The translations under genes and the position numbers were made by a program. From the NCBI GenBank assembly GCA_003586115.2, contig QVOM02000126.1, positions 5,133,667-5,197,666 of the forward strand: a DNA stretch of 64,000 nt, read 5' to 3'. Shown piece after piece: positions 33,250 to 44,450 of this stretch. The notes under the pieces were generated by a model. It was not told the DNA's origin, did not search any database, and saw only the letters and a program-made list of their open reading frames with translations. Position 1 is the first letter of the stretch. Each line of letters starts with the position of its first letter. The stretch comes from Salvator merianae. Its lineage: Eukaryota > Chordata > Lepidosauria > Squamata > Teiidae.

Positions 33250-33710
33250 GGGTCTTATTTGCACTTGTATGATGGAGCGATCCAAGATGCTGGCTGGATT
33301 TCTCCATCCCACAGGTGAGCAGCAGCAACTCCTGCAAGTTTCCCCTGAGTGATCCAACCATGGACTGCTAAGAGCTCACTAGGAGCTGCTGGGTTGCGCT
33401 GGCAGCCAAGCATCCGTATCCTCTTCCAGGTGCTGACAGAAAGTGGGTGTCGCAGTGCAACTGTGGCTGTGCAGTCATGTGCAGTGTCCAGCTCACCATG
33501 GCAACATACAAGCATGCAAGGGATGTTGCCTCACATGTTGCCATGGTAATCCAGCCTGCCCTCGCTGGACCATTCACTCTTCATGTGCTGCTGCCCCAGT
33601 ACATAACTATTCCAGCACGTGACGTGTGAATAGCTGCCAATGCACTGGGTCTTACTCAGCCTAATATGGTATTGTAATACCATACTAGGTTGGTTAGTAT
33701 GAATCCAGCC
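33250..33710. mobile_element. PIF-like MITE, diverged
   Basis: Left GGGTCTTATTTGCACTTGTA, right GGTTAGTATGAATCCAGCC; inner hairpin TATGGTATTGTAATACCATA at 33665-33684. Target duplication not clear. Confidence 0.55.
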
Positions 33711-34221
33711 TCACTAAAGGAATTTCTGTGCACATACACCAACTCTTTTGGGCTTCCAGCCACCTGTTTTTAGTGCATTTCCTGGATATCAGGCTGTGTT
33801 TACACAAAGATAAGAAAACTCTTCCAAAAGGAGATTTTAAGCTCCCAGAAATCAATGGACAAGTTTGCTGATCTTCTCAAAACTCAGAGAAACATATGCT
33901 GTGCCAGTTAAGAGACCATTTTCTCAAAGCGAGGGGGAGGTTTCTAAGACACACCCACACCCAAAAGAACATAAGTAAAGACTTTCTTTATCAGTTTGAC
34001 AGAAACAAATATTTCTTTATCTGAGGTTTCCATGATAACTTATTGGTTAATCACATGCTTTGATGCTGAAGATCCAAGGTTCATTCCGTAAGATCATTGA
34101 TTAAAACAGTATTTGATTTTTGTGGACTCTCACGCCCTCCCAATAATAATAATAATTAAAACTGTGTACTTTCAGGGCATTGTCATATTTATTCTGTTAC
34201 TCCATTCTGCCAAATCTCAAC

Positions 34222-34720
34222 TGAGGCTATGTCCAGATAAGGGCTAAAATGTGAAATTATCTTGGGGCTATGTTGGGATTGCCACACGTGCTTGTGACAA
34301 TCCCAACATATACCCATGACATAGGGTGAAGTTCCTTCTGGGAAAATCTAACTCCTCACACAGATTTTCCCAGAATAGTGACATGACCTATCTGGAAGCT
34401 TGTTGGCTGGATCCTTCCTGAAGAAAACAGCCCCAGAAGAAAACTGAGGTGAAAATGGCCACTGTATAAAATGTTAGCTTATGAATTTTTGAATTAAACA
34501 TAAATTTTATATATATATATCTTAAATATTTTTTTAAAAAAATAGAAAAGCAAAAAATGTTAGCTTATGAATTTTTGAATTAAATGTAAATTTTATATAT
34601 CTTAAAATAGTTTTTTTTAAAAAAAGAAAATGGCTTCTGTGATGTATGGGGGCTGGCACATGTGCATTTCTGGGTATTTTGTGCCATTGAAATACCCAGA
34701 AGTAGCTGCCTAGCTATCGC
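34222..34720. mobile_element. Hairpin-bearing element (family C), longest copy
   Basis: Left GAGGCTATGTCCAGATAAGG; TTGGGATTGCCACACGTGCT pairs with GTGACAATCCCAA; TTTTCCCAGAATAGTGACAT; hairpin TTCTGGGTATTTTGTGCCAT-TGAAATACCCAGAAG at 34670-34705. A TAGCTTATGAATTTTTGAAT-led block is tandemly duplicated at 34475 and 34560. Confidence 0.65.
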
Positions 34721-35252
34721 AGGAGCACCCGTCTACACAGGTAAGTGTCTGTGCTTGCCCTGCAAAGTTGCCCTGCTGTTTGGCAGGGGCAGTGAGAAGC
34801 AACTGGGAGATGCAAACAAGCTCTTGCATTTTCCTCTCACCATCAGGAGGCAGCCTGAGTGCCTCAAATGGTTTGGGCTGTAGACGTGAAAAAGCATGGA
34901 GGTTCAGGTTTCTTTTACAGGAACCGCAGGTTGAGATAATCTGGTGAAGAGAATGGATAATGAACAATTATGGCTAATCACATTAGATACTTAAGCTGAG
35001 GTCACCAATGACTCTGAGGGCCTCCATGATACCCCAGAGCAATCTGAAGCCATCCACTTAAGGCATGGGTAAAATATCTAAAGCTGGTATTGGTGGCATA
35101 ACTTCAAAATTCTGGATGTAAACCCTGGATTTGATCCTGACCCTTGGTTTATGTGTGTTATAAATAAGAAAACCCTGAAATAAAAGTTGCTTCTTCACAG
35201 AATCCTCAGGATTCAATGCATCATGACATCTTTTTACAAAGGAGTAAAGGAC

Positions 35253-35306
35253 TATTATTATTATTATTATTATCATCACCATCATCATCATTATTATTAT
35301 TATTAT
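35253..35306 (+). repeat. (ATT)n/(ATC)n microsatellite against the exon C acceptor
   Basis: Eighteen trinucleotide units, TTA/TTA then CATCAC/ATC then TTA, ending 7 bases before exon C. Confidence 0.95.
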
Positions 35307-35313
35307 GTCCTAG

Positions 35314-35743
35314 GGAATCAGCAGCCTCTTCAGTTCCTTAAAAGTGGTGCGCCTCCTGAGACTGGGTCGTGTGGCCAGAAAACTGGACCATTATCTGGAA
35401 TATGGTGCTGCAGTGTTGGTTCTCCTTGTCTGTGTCTTTGGATTAGTAGCCCATTGGTTGGCTTGTATATGGTATAGCATCGGAGACTACGAAGTTATCG
35501 ATGAAATCACCAACACCCTCAAAAAGGACAGCTGGCTTTGCCAACTGGCAGAAACCATTGGAACGCCATATCGATACAACGCTACCGGAACAGGGCAGTG
35601 GGAAGGTGGACCCAGTAAAGACTCACTTTATATAACTTCACTCTACTTTACCATGACTAGCCTTACAACCATAGGATTTGGGAACATCGCTCCAACCACG
35701 GATGGAGAGAAGATCTTTTCCGTGGCCATGATGATGGTTGGCT
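35314..35743 (+). CDS. KCNH5: KCNH5 exon C: S4, S5, turret, selectivity filter, start of S6
   Basis: 143 codons plus one base; enters in phase 0 and leaves in phase 1. Acceptor gtcctag, donor gtaagt from 35744. Exon residues: [10 protein letters not shown] lead-in, S4 with its arginines 11-27 ([17 protein letters not shown]), S5 about 32-57 ([15 protein letters not shown]), turret 58-105 with a possible N-glycosylation sequon NAT at 89-91, pore helix, EAG-type filter TTIGFGN at 118-124, and S6 start [12 protein letters not shown]. The [22 protein letters not shown] region is KCNH5-type. The turret ([26 protein letters not shown]) is the least conserved part and seems one residue longer than human KCNH5 as I recall it. 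The next exon should begin inside the Ser codon of the S6 motif GSLLYATIF; it is not in the window. Confidence 0.98.
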
Positions 35744-36044
35744 GTAAGTAATGTGGTTTTTATCCTTATTTTAGACAGTTTGGGGTTTTTTACTGAGAAA
35801 AGATTGGTGTTTTTTTTAAATACTAAATCAAATCATGAAACTTCCACTCATTGAATTAATGTAGAGATGACTGTCCAATAGATGTTTTAATCCAACTCTA
35901 GGGTAGGATGGTGTGGTAGAAGTCTCATCTGGAACACTGACCTCTCCTGTATTATTTGCGGATTCTGGGCTTTTGAGTCTGTAATATTAATAGAAGATGA
36001 GGTGTGAAGTAAAATGCAGACATTATTCTCTTAATATCTGTGTG

Positions 36045-36280
36045 AGCCAGTTTGGCCGTGTGGTTAGAGTGTCAGACTCTTATCTGGAACTCTCCTGGTT
36101 CGAGTCTGCCCTCTTGCATGAAGCCAGCTGGGTGACCTTGGGCTCGTCACAGCTCTGTTCTAAGTTCTCACAGCCCCATCTGCCTCACAAGGTGTCTGTT
36201 GTGAGGAGAACAGAAGGTTTGTCAGCTGCTTTTGAGTCCTCTCAGGGTGAGAAAAGCAGGGTACAAAACCCAACTCTTCT
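36045..36280 (+). mobile_element. tRNA-derived squamate SINE, plus strand
   Basis: Head GAGCCAGTTTGGCCGTGTGG, TTAGAGTGTCAGACTC with box A (TTGGCCGTGTGG) and box B (GGTTCGAGTCT); body AGCCAGCTGGGTGACCTTGG, CTCACAGCCCCATCTGCCTC; 3' end AAACCCAACTCTTCTT. Target duplication TCTTAATATCTG (36029-36040) and TCTTAATATTTG (36278-36289), 11 of 12 identical. A tRNA-head SINE, not a tRNA gene. Confidence 0.92.
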
Positions 36281-36462
36281 TAATATTTGCATACATGAGC
36301 TTGTCCACCTATTTCAATTTATCTAATGAAATGTGACACTGGTGGATAATTAGGAAGGCCTGTCTTGCCAATTGAACAGCAAAAACATCTGTGGTGAAGT
36401 ACTCACTGTTTAGAGGAATAGGAACTTTTTGTCTTCTCAGCCTTTCATGGAAAGCCGCATCT

Positions 36463-36532
36463 ATTTCATAGAATCCTAGAGTTGGAAGGGACCTCCAGGG
36501 TCATCGAGTCCAACCCCCTGCTCAATGAAATG
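36463..36532 (-). mobile_element. CR1 3' terminus, minus strand
   Basis: TTCATAGAATCCTAGAGTTG, GAAGGGACCTCCAGGGTCAT, CGAGTCCAACCCCCTGCTCA is the reverse complement of the CR1 3' end. Confidence 0.9.
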
Positions 36533-36571
36533 TGCTTCTGATAGTCCTAGCCACATTTATTGGCCACCTTA

Positions 36572-36905
36572 ACTCAGGCTGTGCCCAGACAGGGCCTATA
36601 ACCCAGGATTATCCCAGTGCTATGTTGGGATGATCATATGTGTTCGTGGCAATCCCAACATAGCCCCGGGATATTGGGTGAAATCTTGCAACATTGTTAT
36701 TGTGGGAATAACAACTCCCAACTCAAGTTTTCCCTTGTATTTATCTTATCTGGATACTTGCTCCCGGGATCCATCATCTTAGAAATGCCTACCATGTATG
36801 AGCAAGGCCAAACCAGGACAAAAACGGCCAATGCACATGGATGGGGGTGGTGATTGCACACTTCCGGTTATTGCGCGCTGTCAAAACATCTGGATGTATG
36901 CACCA
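36572..36905. mobile_element. Hairpin-bearing element (family C)
   Basis: Left CAGGCTGTGCCCAGACAGGG; TATGTTGGGATGATCATATG and GGCAATCCCAACATAGCCCC form an inverted pair; degraded hairpin CTTCCGGTTATTGCGCGCTG near 36862. Confidence 0.55.
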
Positions 36906-37354
36906 TCCCAGGATCCCTGAATCCTATTAGAGGAGTGGGATTTGGGTTTGGCAGCCTGCTTCCTAGTAGCTCGGAGTCATGAGCTCCCGAAAGGGACACT
37001 CTAGGAGTTTGTTTTTTTGTACTGTATTCATGGAATTCATGGACCCGCTACAGCTGTGGACAGCAATTTTGTTGACCACAGCTAGTAGCAATTGGGAGTG
37101 TCCACTTGGGCCTCTGCAAAATGCAGTCACCCTGTGCTATTGAGCGTCTGATCACACACTAGCAGTAAAGTGGAAAAAGGCCCTTTCTGTACAGCTCTTT
37201 CACACACACTTTATTGAACAACTTTTCAAGTGAGATTCGCCAAGTTCCTACTTTTTTTTTTTTTTAAGATGCCTGATGAAAATACATCTTTTCACTTGGG
37301 CTTTTGGGGAATGCGAGGACTTGTTGATAATTGTTAGTCTCTTTCTTTTAGTTG

Positions 37355-37480
37355 TTACCTTATATGGAAGATTTTTATTTTCATTGTTGCTTTTGGCTTG
37401 TTGCTTGTTATGGATTTATTTTGCACACTGCCCTGAGACTACAGTGAAGGGCAGTGTAAAAATACTCAAAATAAATAAGC
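37355..37480 (+). mobile_element. LINE (CR1/L2-like) 3' tail
   Basis: CACACTGCCCTGAGACTACA, GTGAAGGGCAGTGTAAAAAT, ACTCAAAATAAATAAG: the common sauropsid LINE tail. Confidence 0.65.
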
Positions 37481-37854
37481 GGGCTCTCTCACTTACAAAC
37501 AAAAATACCCTGACCCAAATGGCTCTCATACTTACTGTCACAAAACGCTGAGTTTATTGTGGCTCTGTGATAAGCACAATGTCTAAGATACCCTGGCAGC
37601 TGCAGCCAATCAAAGGGTATAGGTTTAAGCTAGAAGAATCAAAGATCTCAGGCTCTATAAATTATACAAAGACATTTAATTTTGCAAAATGTGTTTTGCA
37701 TTGTATAGTTAAGGATAGAGGCTACATTTGTCGAAACTCTGAAGCGCATGCAGATGCACCTCTGTTCTGGTCATCCTGGTCAGGGAGGGGTCATTGCAGG
37801 CATGCCTCTGTCATCTGCCTCAACAGTCCAAATAGCCATCGCTTGGACTGGCTT

Positions 37855-38080
37855 GTGTGTGTGTGTGTGCTGGCACCTGTATCTGTGTGTGTGCTGGCAC
37901 TAGTGTGTGTCTGTGATGCCACTTGTGTGTGTGCTGGCACTAGCGTGTGTGTGATGCCACCTGTGTGCATGCTGGCACCTGTGTGTGTGCTGGCACCTGT
38001 GTACATGCTGGCACCTGTGTACATGCTGGAACCTGCGTGTGTGCTGGCACTGGTGTGTGTGTGCTGCCACTTGTATGTTG
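37855..38080. repeat. TG-rich minisatellite with GCTGGCACC core
   Basis: About nine imperfect units of 18-36 bp, core GTGTGTGTGCTGGCACCTG with TGATGCCACTTG variants. The minus-strand and plus-strand open frames across it are repeat artefacts. Confidence 0.85.
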
Positions 38081-38217
38081 CAGCCTGTTCTTTGGCCATC
38101 AGTGACAGCCAGCCATGCCATGGAAGTGTACGCAACCTCCCTGAATTTGACCTGAGCAGCTAAGTCGTGAATCAGTGGGACAGGGCATTGTCAGAGTCAG
38201 CAGTGGGGTTTCAGTGA

Positions 38218-38256
38218 ATGCCCTGCCCTGCCCTGCCCTGCTGTGCCCTGCCCTGG
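38218..38256. repeat. (CCCTG)n pentanucleotide repeat
   Basis: Six to seven CCCTG units with one CTGTG interruption. Confidence 0.85.
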
Positions 38257-38436
38257 GTGCAGCCACTTTCCATGGGCTCTGACAGCAACTAGATATCAGA
38301 ATGTAGCCTTTTTTACTGAGCCCCTTGGTAAACGTGGAAGAAGAGAATGCTAAAGATTCTGCATCTTTGTGGACACTCATGCAGTGACCTTAGTGGAGTG
38401 TGGTGGATGAGTAGTTGTAGATATGTACATCGGAGA

Positions 38437-38488
38437 AGTGTGTGTGTGTGTGTGTGTGTGTGCGTGTGTGTGTGTGTGCATGTGTGCC
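38437..38488. repeat. (TG)n microsatellite
   Basis: Around 20 TG units with CG and CA interruptions. Confidence 0.9.
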
Positions 38489-39929
38489 TGTGCTTCTCTT
38501 GAGGCTGGTTCAGCTTCCCAGTTGTGTGCAGTGCTACTTCTGATGGGCGTTCTTGCAGGATAGGAGATAACCTATGTTCAGATCAGCTAGTGAGGCTTAT
38601 GCACCCACTGGCCTGACATTTCTGATGTTGTTATTCATTCATATAGATGGCCCCAAATGTGCTTCTCATTGCCTACGGATCAGAACCAGATTTGGTGCCT
38701 GTTGGTGCAGTGCTCCTCCTCTCAGCCCCAGCAGCAGGCAGCATGTGAATGTGGGGCAGAGGGAGGGAAGGGTGAGTGTAATCTCCCCCCCCCCCCGCCG
38801 CAGCATTCACACACTGGCCACCACTGCTTACCTCACCATTTCTGATACATCCAGGCATGTTTTTCACTGCACACAGCACACGGATTCAGGCACCCAAATG
38901 CCAGACTGTTTTCTTTCTACCTCCAGTCCCGCTTTTGCCTTTCTGCTGACAATCCAGTAAATTTTGCAACGTCAGCAACAGCTTGCCCACAGGAGCTATT
39001 TGTGCACCTTAAACAGCTAAGTGGCATATTAAGCCACCACCTGGAAGTCCCTGTCGCATTTATCAGTCCCTTTATTACCTCTTAAGATGCCTTGACAGCA
39101 AGGAGGCTTTAAAGGCAGAAGCTTGATGTCTGGGGTCACAGAAGCCATGTTGACTTTGACTGATGGCATGGAAATAACATCAGCACCGAAGGTGTTCTAG
39201 CTTGTCCTCAAAGTGTGAAGGCTTTGCAGCTTGGGTTAGACTGTGACTTCTATTTTTATCACCTAACAACGGTATCCCTTATCACCATGAGAGCTGGAGG
39301 CAACTGAGAAGATTTCTAGGCATACTATTGTATGAGCGGTGCCCCCTCCTCCCTTTCCCCCACTGTTCTCTGGCTCATATAGGAAGTCCTTTAAAAAGAA
39401 AAAAATATAACAGGACACAACAGTTGGGTTCTTTTGTCGTTTGCTATCAAAGCAGCAGTGTTTCAAAGGGGTGTGAATCTCGGAATCATAGGATCGTTCT
39501 TAGCAGCTGGAAAATGCTGCCAGGAGGTTACAGTGTGCCGGTCACACTGAGTGGGGAACTGCACACATTTTAACAACGTGGGGAGATGTCATATCTCGCT
39601 TTTTATATTTGGCCAGAACTGCTGATGAGTCACTAGATCAAAAGCAATCCATGGGCTATGTAAATCTGTGGTGCTCATCAACTTAAGTGTTGTGGGACTT
39701 ATTCTGAGCGATGGAGAATTATGCCTGGACTGAACCATGATCAACAGCACACTGGGAGAGGAACATATTATTGATTGCTTTTTGTGGCAGTAAAATAAAT
39801 GACATATAAAAATAGCACCTCTGTTCCCCATCACTCAGCTGTTTGCACATAGCGAGGATTGTGGGAATCTTGGCTAGGAAAGAGCTCCGCTGCTGATAAT
39901 CAAAATGGACAGTGCTTGGCTAAATTCAA

Positions 39930-40070
39930 AGACATTGCTGTGTTAATCTGGATCAGTGAGCAAGGGGATCTAATAGCACATGAGACTAACAGAGAAAAAG
40001 AAGTTGGTAGCATGAGCTTTCATAAACTAAGCCTGCTTCGTTGGATGTGTGGAGTGAAGTGCTTAGGGAC
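39930..40070. mobile_element. Dispersed repeat fragment, unclassified
   Basis: TAATAGCACATGAGACTAAC and TAGCATGAGCTTTCATAAAC, CTGCTTCGTTGGATGTGTGG resemble a widespread amniote dispersed repeat (GAGCTTTCGTGA..TTCATCGGATGC), recognised by memory only. Confidence 0.4.
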
Positions 40071-41395
40071 AGACCTATAGGCAAGCTTTGTGAATAGCAA
40101 GAGAAATGCAAAACTCTGGGAATGATGATGAGGTGACAAGTTAAGTATAATGATGGTTGTTAAGGCATTATGTGAATAGAGATGCAAACTTGCCAAAATG
40201 CTGTAATGCAGAGTAATGCTGGCTGGCAACCAGAAAGGAGGTGTGATGAATAGTCCACGGGTGCCCTCAAGAGGCTGGGGTGTTAACTAGTGTTATAATA
40301 TGTATAGTGTGCCAGGAAACCATTGTCTCTGTCTAACCCCCTGTCGATGGGCTGGAGTTTGCTCATATATACCAGTTCTGCTGTTTCTCTTTCCAATGAT
40401 CTGATGTCACGATCTGATGCAGAATAAGGCAGATTTGTATACCCTAGCTTAGTAGCAGAGCATCTGTTTTACACATAGCAGTCTTAGTTCCTGGCATCTT
40501 CAGGTAAAACTGGGAGAGACTCCTGCTTGAAACCCCAGAATACTGCTACCAATTTGCCTAGGCAATATTGACGTAGATGAAGCCTTGTTCTCGGAGACTG
40601 TGTCATTACAGCCAGCAAACTGTCTGTCTCTGTGGAAAGATGCACTGATCCTGCCACTGCACCAGGAGGCACATCATGCACATGGCTGGTGCCTCCCAGG
40701 CTCAGAGTATTCAAAGCTGTGGAACAAAAGTTTCACGTCTTCAGAGTTTCCACCTGGCACAATGAAGGACAGTGGCCATTTTCTCTTCGATGCTTAATTG
40801 TCCGAGCTGGAAGTCAGCCAAAGTAAGTCTAGAGAAACTCTGCCACTGTTTCTCTAGAAGGCAGCAGCAGGGGCAGAAAAGGGTAAAAAGGGTCCCCAGA
40901 GTGCTTTGCTGTGTTTTACTGGCAGGATGCCTCCAAAGGCAGATTTTATGCCTCTGAAGCTAGCTGCAGGCCAGATGGGAGTGGTGGCTTGAACTTGCCA
41001 TGCACCAGGAGCCCTTCTTAGGTGGCCTTCTTTGGATGTTTGGATGGAGCCTGACTCAGGAGAAGCAGCTTCCTACCTATAGATAAGAAAACCCACTTCC
41101 TACTCAAATTCAAATGGATTGTTAGCTGAGTCGTGTTCCATTTGAACTGAAATGTACATATGCGCAGTTCATAACTGTGTCTGAGGACATGCCAGCCAAA
41201 TCAAAGGAAGGATTGCTAGTGCTGTGTGGATTTCAAACACAGCACATGAATGGGCTCCACAGGAAGGAGCAACTATTCATGGTCATGTACTGCAGCTGCT
41301 ACTCACTGTATATGCTTCTCTCCAAAACAAGTAATTTGTGGACACGCCCTAAGGTCACACAGACTTCTTCAGTAATGGAAAGGGTTGGAGATCTA

Positions 41396-41575
41396 GGCCC
41401 TTTCTGCACTTGGCCTTATTATGGATTATATCCCAGAATAGGGACCTGCTAAGCACATGCTAGTGCAAACTATGAAAGGTCTTGCCCAGGGCCTTCCATA
41501 GTCTGCACTAGCATGCAGATGGCAGGTCCCTATTCTGAGATATAATCTGGAACAAGTCCAAGTGCAGAAAGGGCC
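41396..41575. mobile_element. 180-bp foldback MITE, CTA duplication
   Basis: GGCCCTTTCTGCACTTGGCC left, inverse CAAGTGCAGAAAGGGCC right; CTA at 41393-41395 and 41576-41578. Same length and layout as 2556-2735; the arms differ from that copy at scattered positions. Confidence 0.88.
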
Positions 41576-41749
41576 CTAGTTATTCATTGCTATTTTAGAC
41601 TTGCAACAAGGGAGTCATATTCTTTGCTAGACCTCATATCTAAGGTGTATTTGTGGGCTTCATTCATTCCATTTTGCAGCCATTATCTATTATGTACACA
41701 GGCATAGGAACTGGATGGTGGTGGATGGAAATATATTCATTGCCACCAT

Positions 41750-42220
41750 GGGTGTTTGCACACTTTCCACCTCAGCATGGGATAATTATTCCATGCTAAG
41801 GTGGAATAGACCCCAACGTGTAGACACTTTGGGGTCTACAAACCTACCTGAAGCTGGCTACCGTTTGGGGCACTGCGGGGCCTGATCATGTAGGCCTGAT
41901 GGCACTACTACAATGGGCCCATCGCACAGGCACGATCAGCCATTGTGCCTGTGCACTGTGTGTGCTTCCCAGTCACCATGGCAGCAGTCTGACACTTGCA
42001 TGATCACACACGCATGATGGGCAGATCACGTTCAAGATGGCCACTGCAGGGAAGGTAAGTGTGAATGGAACCTTACCTAAAGCTCACTTTGAGCTTCAGG
42101 TAGGGTTCCAATCTGCTAATTTCTTCACCGGTATCTGTGATCAGGAGCAGATGCAGCCTGCTCCCGGCCGCTTCGTTCTCTGCCAGGTGTGGACGCACTT
42201 GGCTAGCAAGCATGCTTGAT
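41750..42220. mobile_element. PIF-like MITE, right end lost
   Basis: Left GGGTGTTTGCACACTTTCCA and palindrome-like GGGATAATTATTCCATGCTA. The right part TGTGGACGCACTTGGCTAGC lacks a clear GGCCC end. Confidence 0.55.
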
Positions 42221-42521
42221 TCAAAAGAACTAGAAAGTGAAAATGGGTGTGGATGAAAACAACAGAAAAAGTTATGAATGCAAAGGTTCCAATTCACCCA
42301 GATCTGCAGGGTGAATCTGCCTTTAAAAAGTCTCACCTACCCTCCAGACCCAAACTCTACTAATATTTTAAAATAGAATTCTCCACGGTCTCCATTAATA
42401 TAAGCTGAGAAGGGGAGAAAGAGGGGCAGAGGTACTGTTGACCCAGACCAGCCATTTGCTGGCAACCACTTCAATCAGAAGGCTGACTCACCTCACCCCA
42501 TGGAAGCTTCAGTCGCTCCTG

Positions 42522-42966
42522 GAGACTTTTTGCACTTTTCATCTTGGACTGTTCACAATCGAACATTCTAAGATGGAACTGTCCTCGCAATGTGGTAGCC
42601 ATCACCACTGTAAGGGCTGAAACATCCAGGGAATGGGCGTCCAGCACTGCTGCCTGCCATGGCAGCAGCCAGGGAATCTTCTGGCCACTGCCACAGTGAC
42701 TGGGGATGCATCACGCAACTGCGCAGCTGCAGCTGCACTGCATCATGCCGTACAGCATTCGCACCTGGAAGTAGGTGTAAATGCAGCGTACCAGGAGCAG
42801 TCCAGCTGCTCCCGGTACAACTGTGGAGCACAATTTTGTGCTCTACAGCTAGTAGTGATCAGGAGTGGCTGTAGTCGCCTCTGGTTGTTTGGGCCTCTGC
42901 AAAGTGCAGATACACCTCACTAGAAAGTGTCTGATCGCTCACTAGTGAATTAGTGCAAACAGGCCC
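42522..42966. mobile_element. PIF/Harbinger-like MITE, CTG duplication
   Basis: Left GAGACTTTTTGCACTTTTCA, right inverse GAATTAGTGCAAACAGGCCC; CTG at 42519-42521 and 42967-42969. Confidence 0.85.
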
Positions 42967-43264
42967 CTGAAGACCTGCAGCAACTTTAGCAGCAAGAGGA
43001 CACCTCAGCCCATCTTTCCTTAAACTTTTCTTTCTTTTGCTGTGCACCTGCAGCAACAAAGGAGGTAGTAAAGCAGCATCCTTCCTTATCACATTTTTCC
43101 CCCCTTTTTACCCTGGGTTTAGCTAGGCAGACTTGGCAACAACCCTATAATAAAAAGCTTAAGAATTCAACAAATATGAATATGTATATATTACTTAGAA
43201 AATTAAAGTATTCCGACCACCCTGTAAAATCTGAATAGTTCTCACAAGAGCCACATCTGGAAGA

Positions 43265-43425
43265 ATAAGAATATAAGAGGAGCCCTGCTGGATCAGGCCA
43301 AAGCCCATCTCACAGAATCTTTTTTCACACAATGGCCCACCAATTGCTTCTCAAGCAGAAGACAAGGGCAAACACATCACCTTCTCTCCACTCCCTGCAA
43401 ATGACTGGCACAGGGCGTAGCCAAT
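43265..43425 (-). mobile_element. CR1/L2-like LINE 3' fragment, minus strand
   Basis: TAAGAGGAGCCCTGCTGGAT, CAGGCCAAAGCCCATCT, then GGCCCACCAATTGCTTCTCA and TCCCTGCAAATGACTGGC. Confidence 0.7.
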
Positions 43426-43694
43426 GAGGAACACGCCTTCAAATTATCCTGCTTCTTTTGTAAAACCGGTCAAAAATGTTTCTGAATTTCCCTTGTTTCG
43501 CTCCTTTCTTTCCTTCCTCCAGATCTGCCCACAAGTCCTTCCTTTCCTTTACTCACATGTAAATTTTCTGTTCTCCATTTTTTAATTTTTTTCTAGAAAA
43601 TTTACCCACTCTAACTTTTGACTTTTATTCCATTCACATACTGTATTCTGACTGCATACTAAACTACCATTTTTTTTTATTCTGGAGGAGAGGG

Positions 43695-43788
43695 TAAACT
43701 CTTTCCTGTTGGCTGCGATTGTTAACCTCCTTGGGACTGTGGTATAGAAATTCCTGTAATACAGAATTTAATAAATAGTTTACCCTCT
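43695..43788 (+). mobile_element. LINE/SINE 3' tail
   Basis: TTAACCTCCTTGGGACTGTG, GTATAGAAATTCCTGTAATA, CAGAATTTAATAAATAG. Confidence 0.5.
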
Positions 43789-44450
43789 CCGGCTTTGGAC
43801 TACAGAATCCTGCTTTGGACTACAGTTCCCATGAAACCTAGCTATAATAATCTATAACCTACATTCGGGGCACTCATTTGTGTTAGCCCAGAGGCTTCTG
43901 AACCACAATTACCATGATTCTGTGCCAGCTGCAGTCAGTCAATATCCAGAGAGGCAACAGTTGAGTACCCTTGTCCTAAACTTTCTTATGCTTCTCTTTT
44001 AGTAGTCATTAGCCAGCCTTTTTCCTTCATTCTCTTCCCCAGCCTTTTCTTTCAATCCTAGCAAAGAATGAGAGGGTGGAGAGAAGAAGTCCCAGCAGCT
44101 TAATCCCATTTGGAAATAGCAGGTTTTAACATATTACTGGGGATTCAGATTCTCCTTTCGTGCAGAATAATCTGCGAGCTTTGTGAATGGAATGTTTTAC
44201 ATGTGCCGTTGGCACTATTTATCATGTTACAGCAGATGTCTCTACCAGGGCCCTATTCATCACTGTGTTATCAGAAGAGGTTCATGACCTAAAGAGAAAC
44301 ATAATGTGCTACAAGGAATTGAATTTCCTATGCAATTAAGATCTCTGAGGAGAAAAGATCCTTGTTTGCTTTGCTATCAGTACAGTAAATATGACCCTTG
44401 AGTCCTTTGAGAAACACTTCTGTAGACCTAATCTTGTAAAAGAACCAACA

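Noticed and set aside
36045..36120. tRNA gene
   Set aside because: A and B boxes belong to a SINE head with a SINE body and target duplication; no cloverleaf with a paired acceptor stem is evident.
37567..38163. 198-codon frame with Cys/Val-rich repeats
   Set aside because: Translation of the TG-rich minisatellite.
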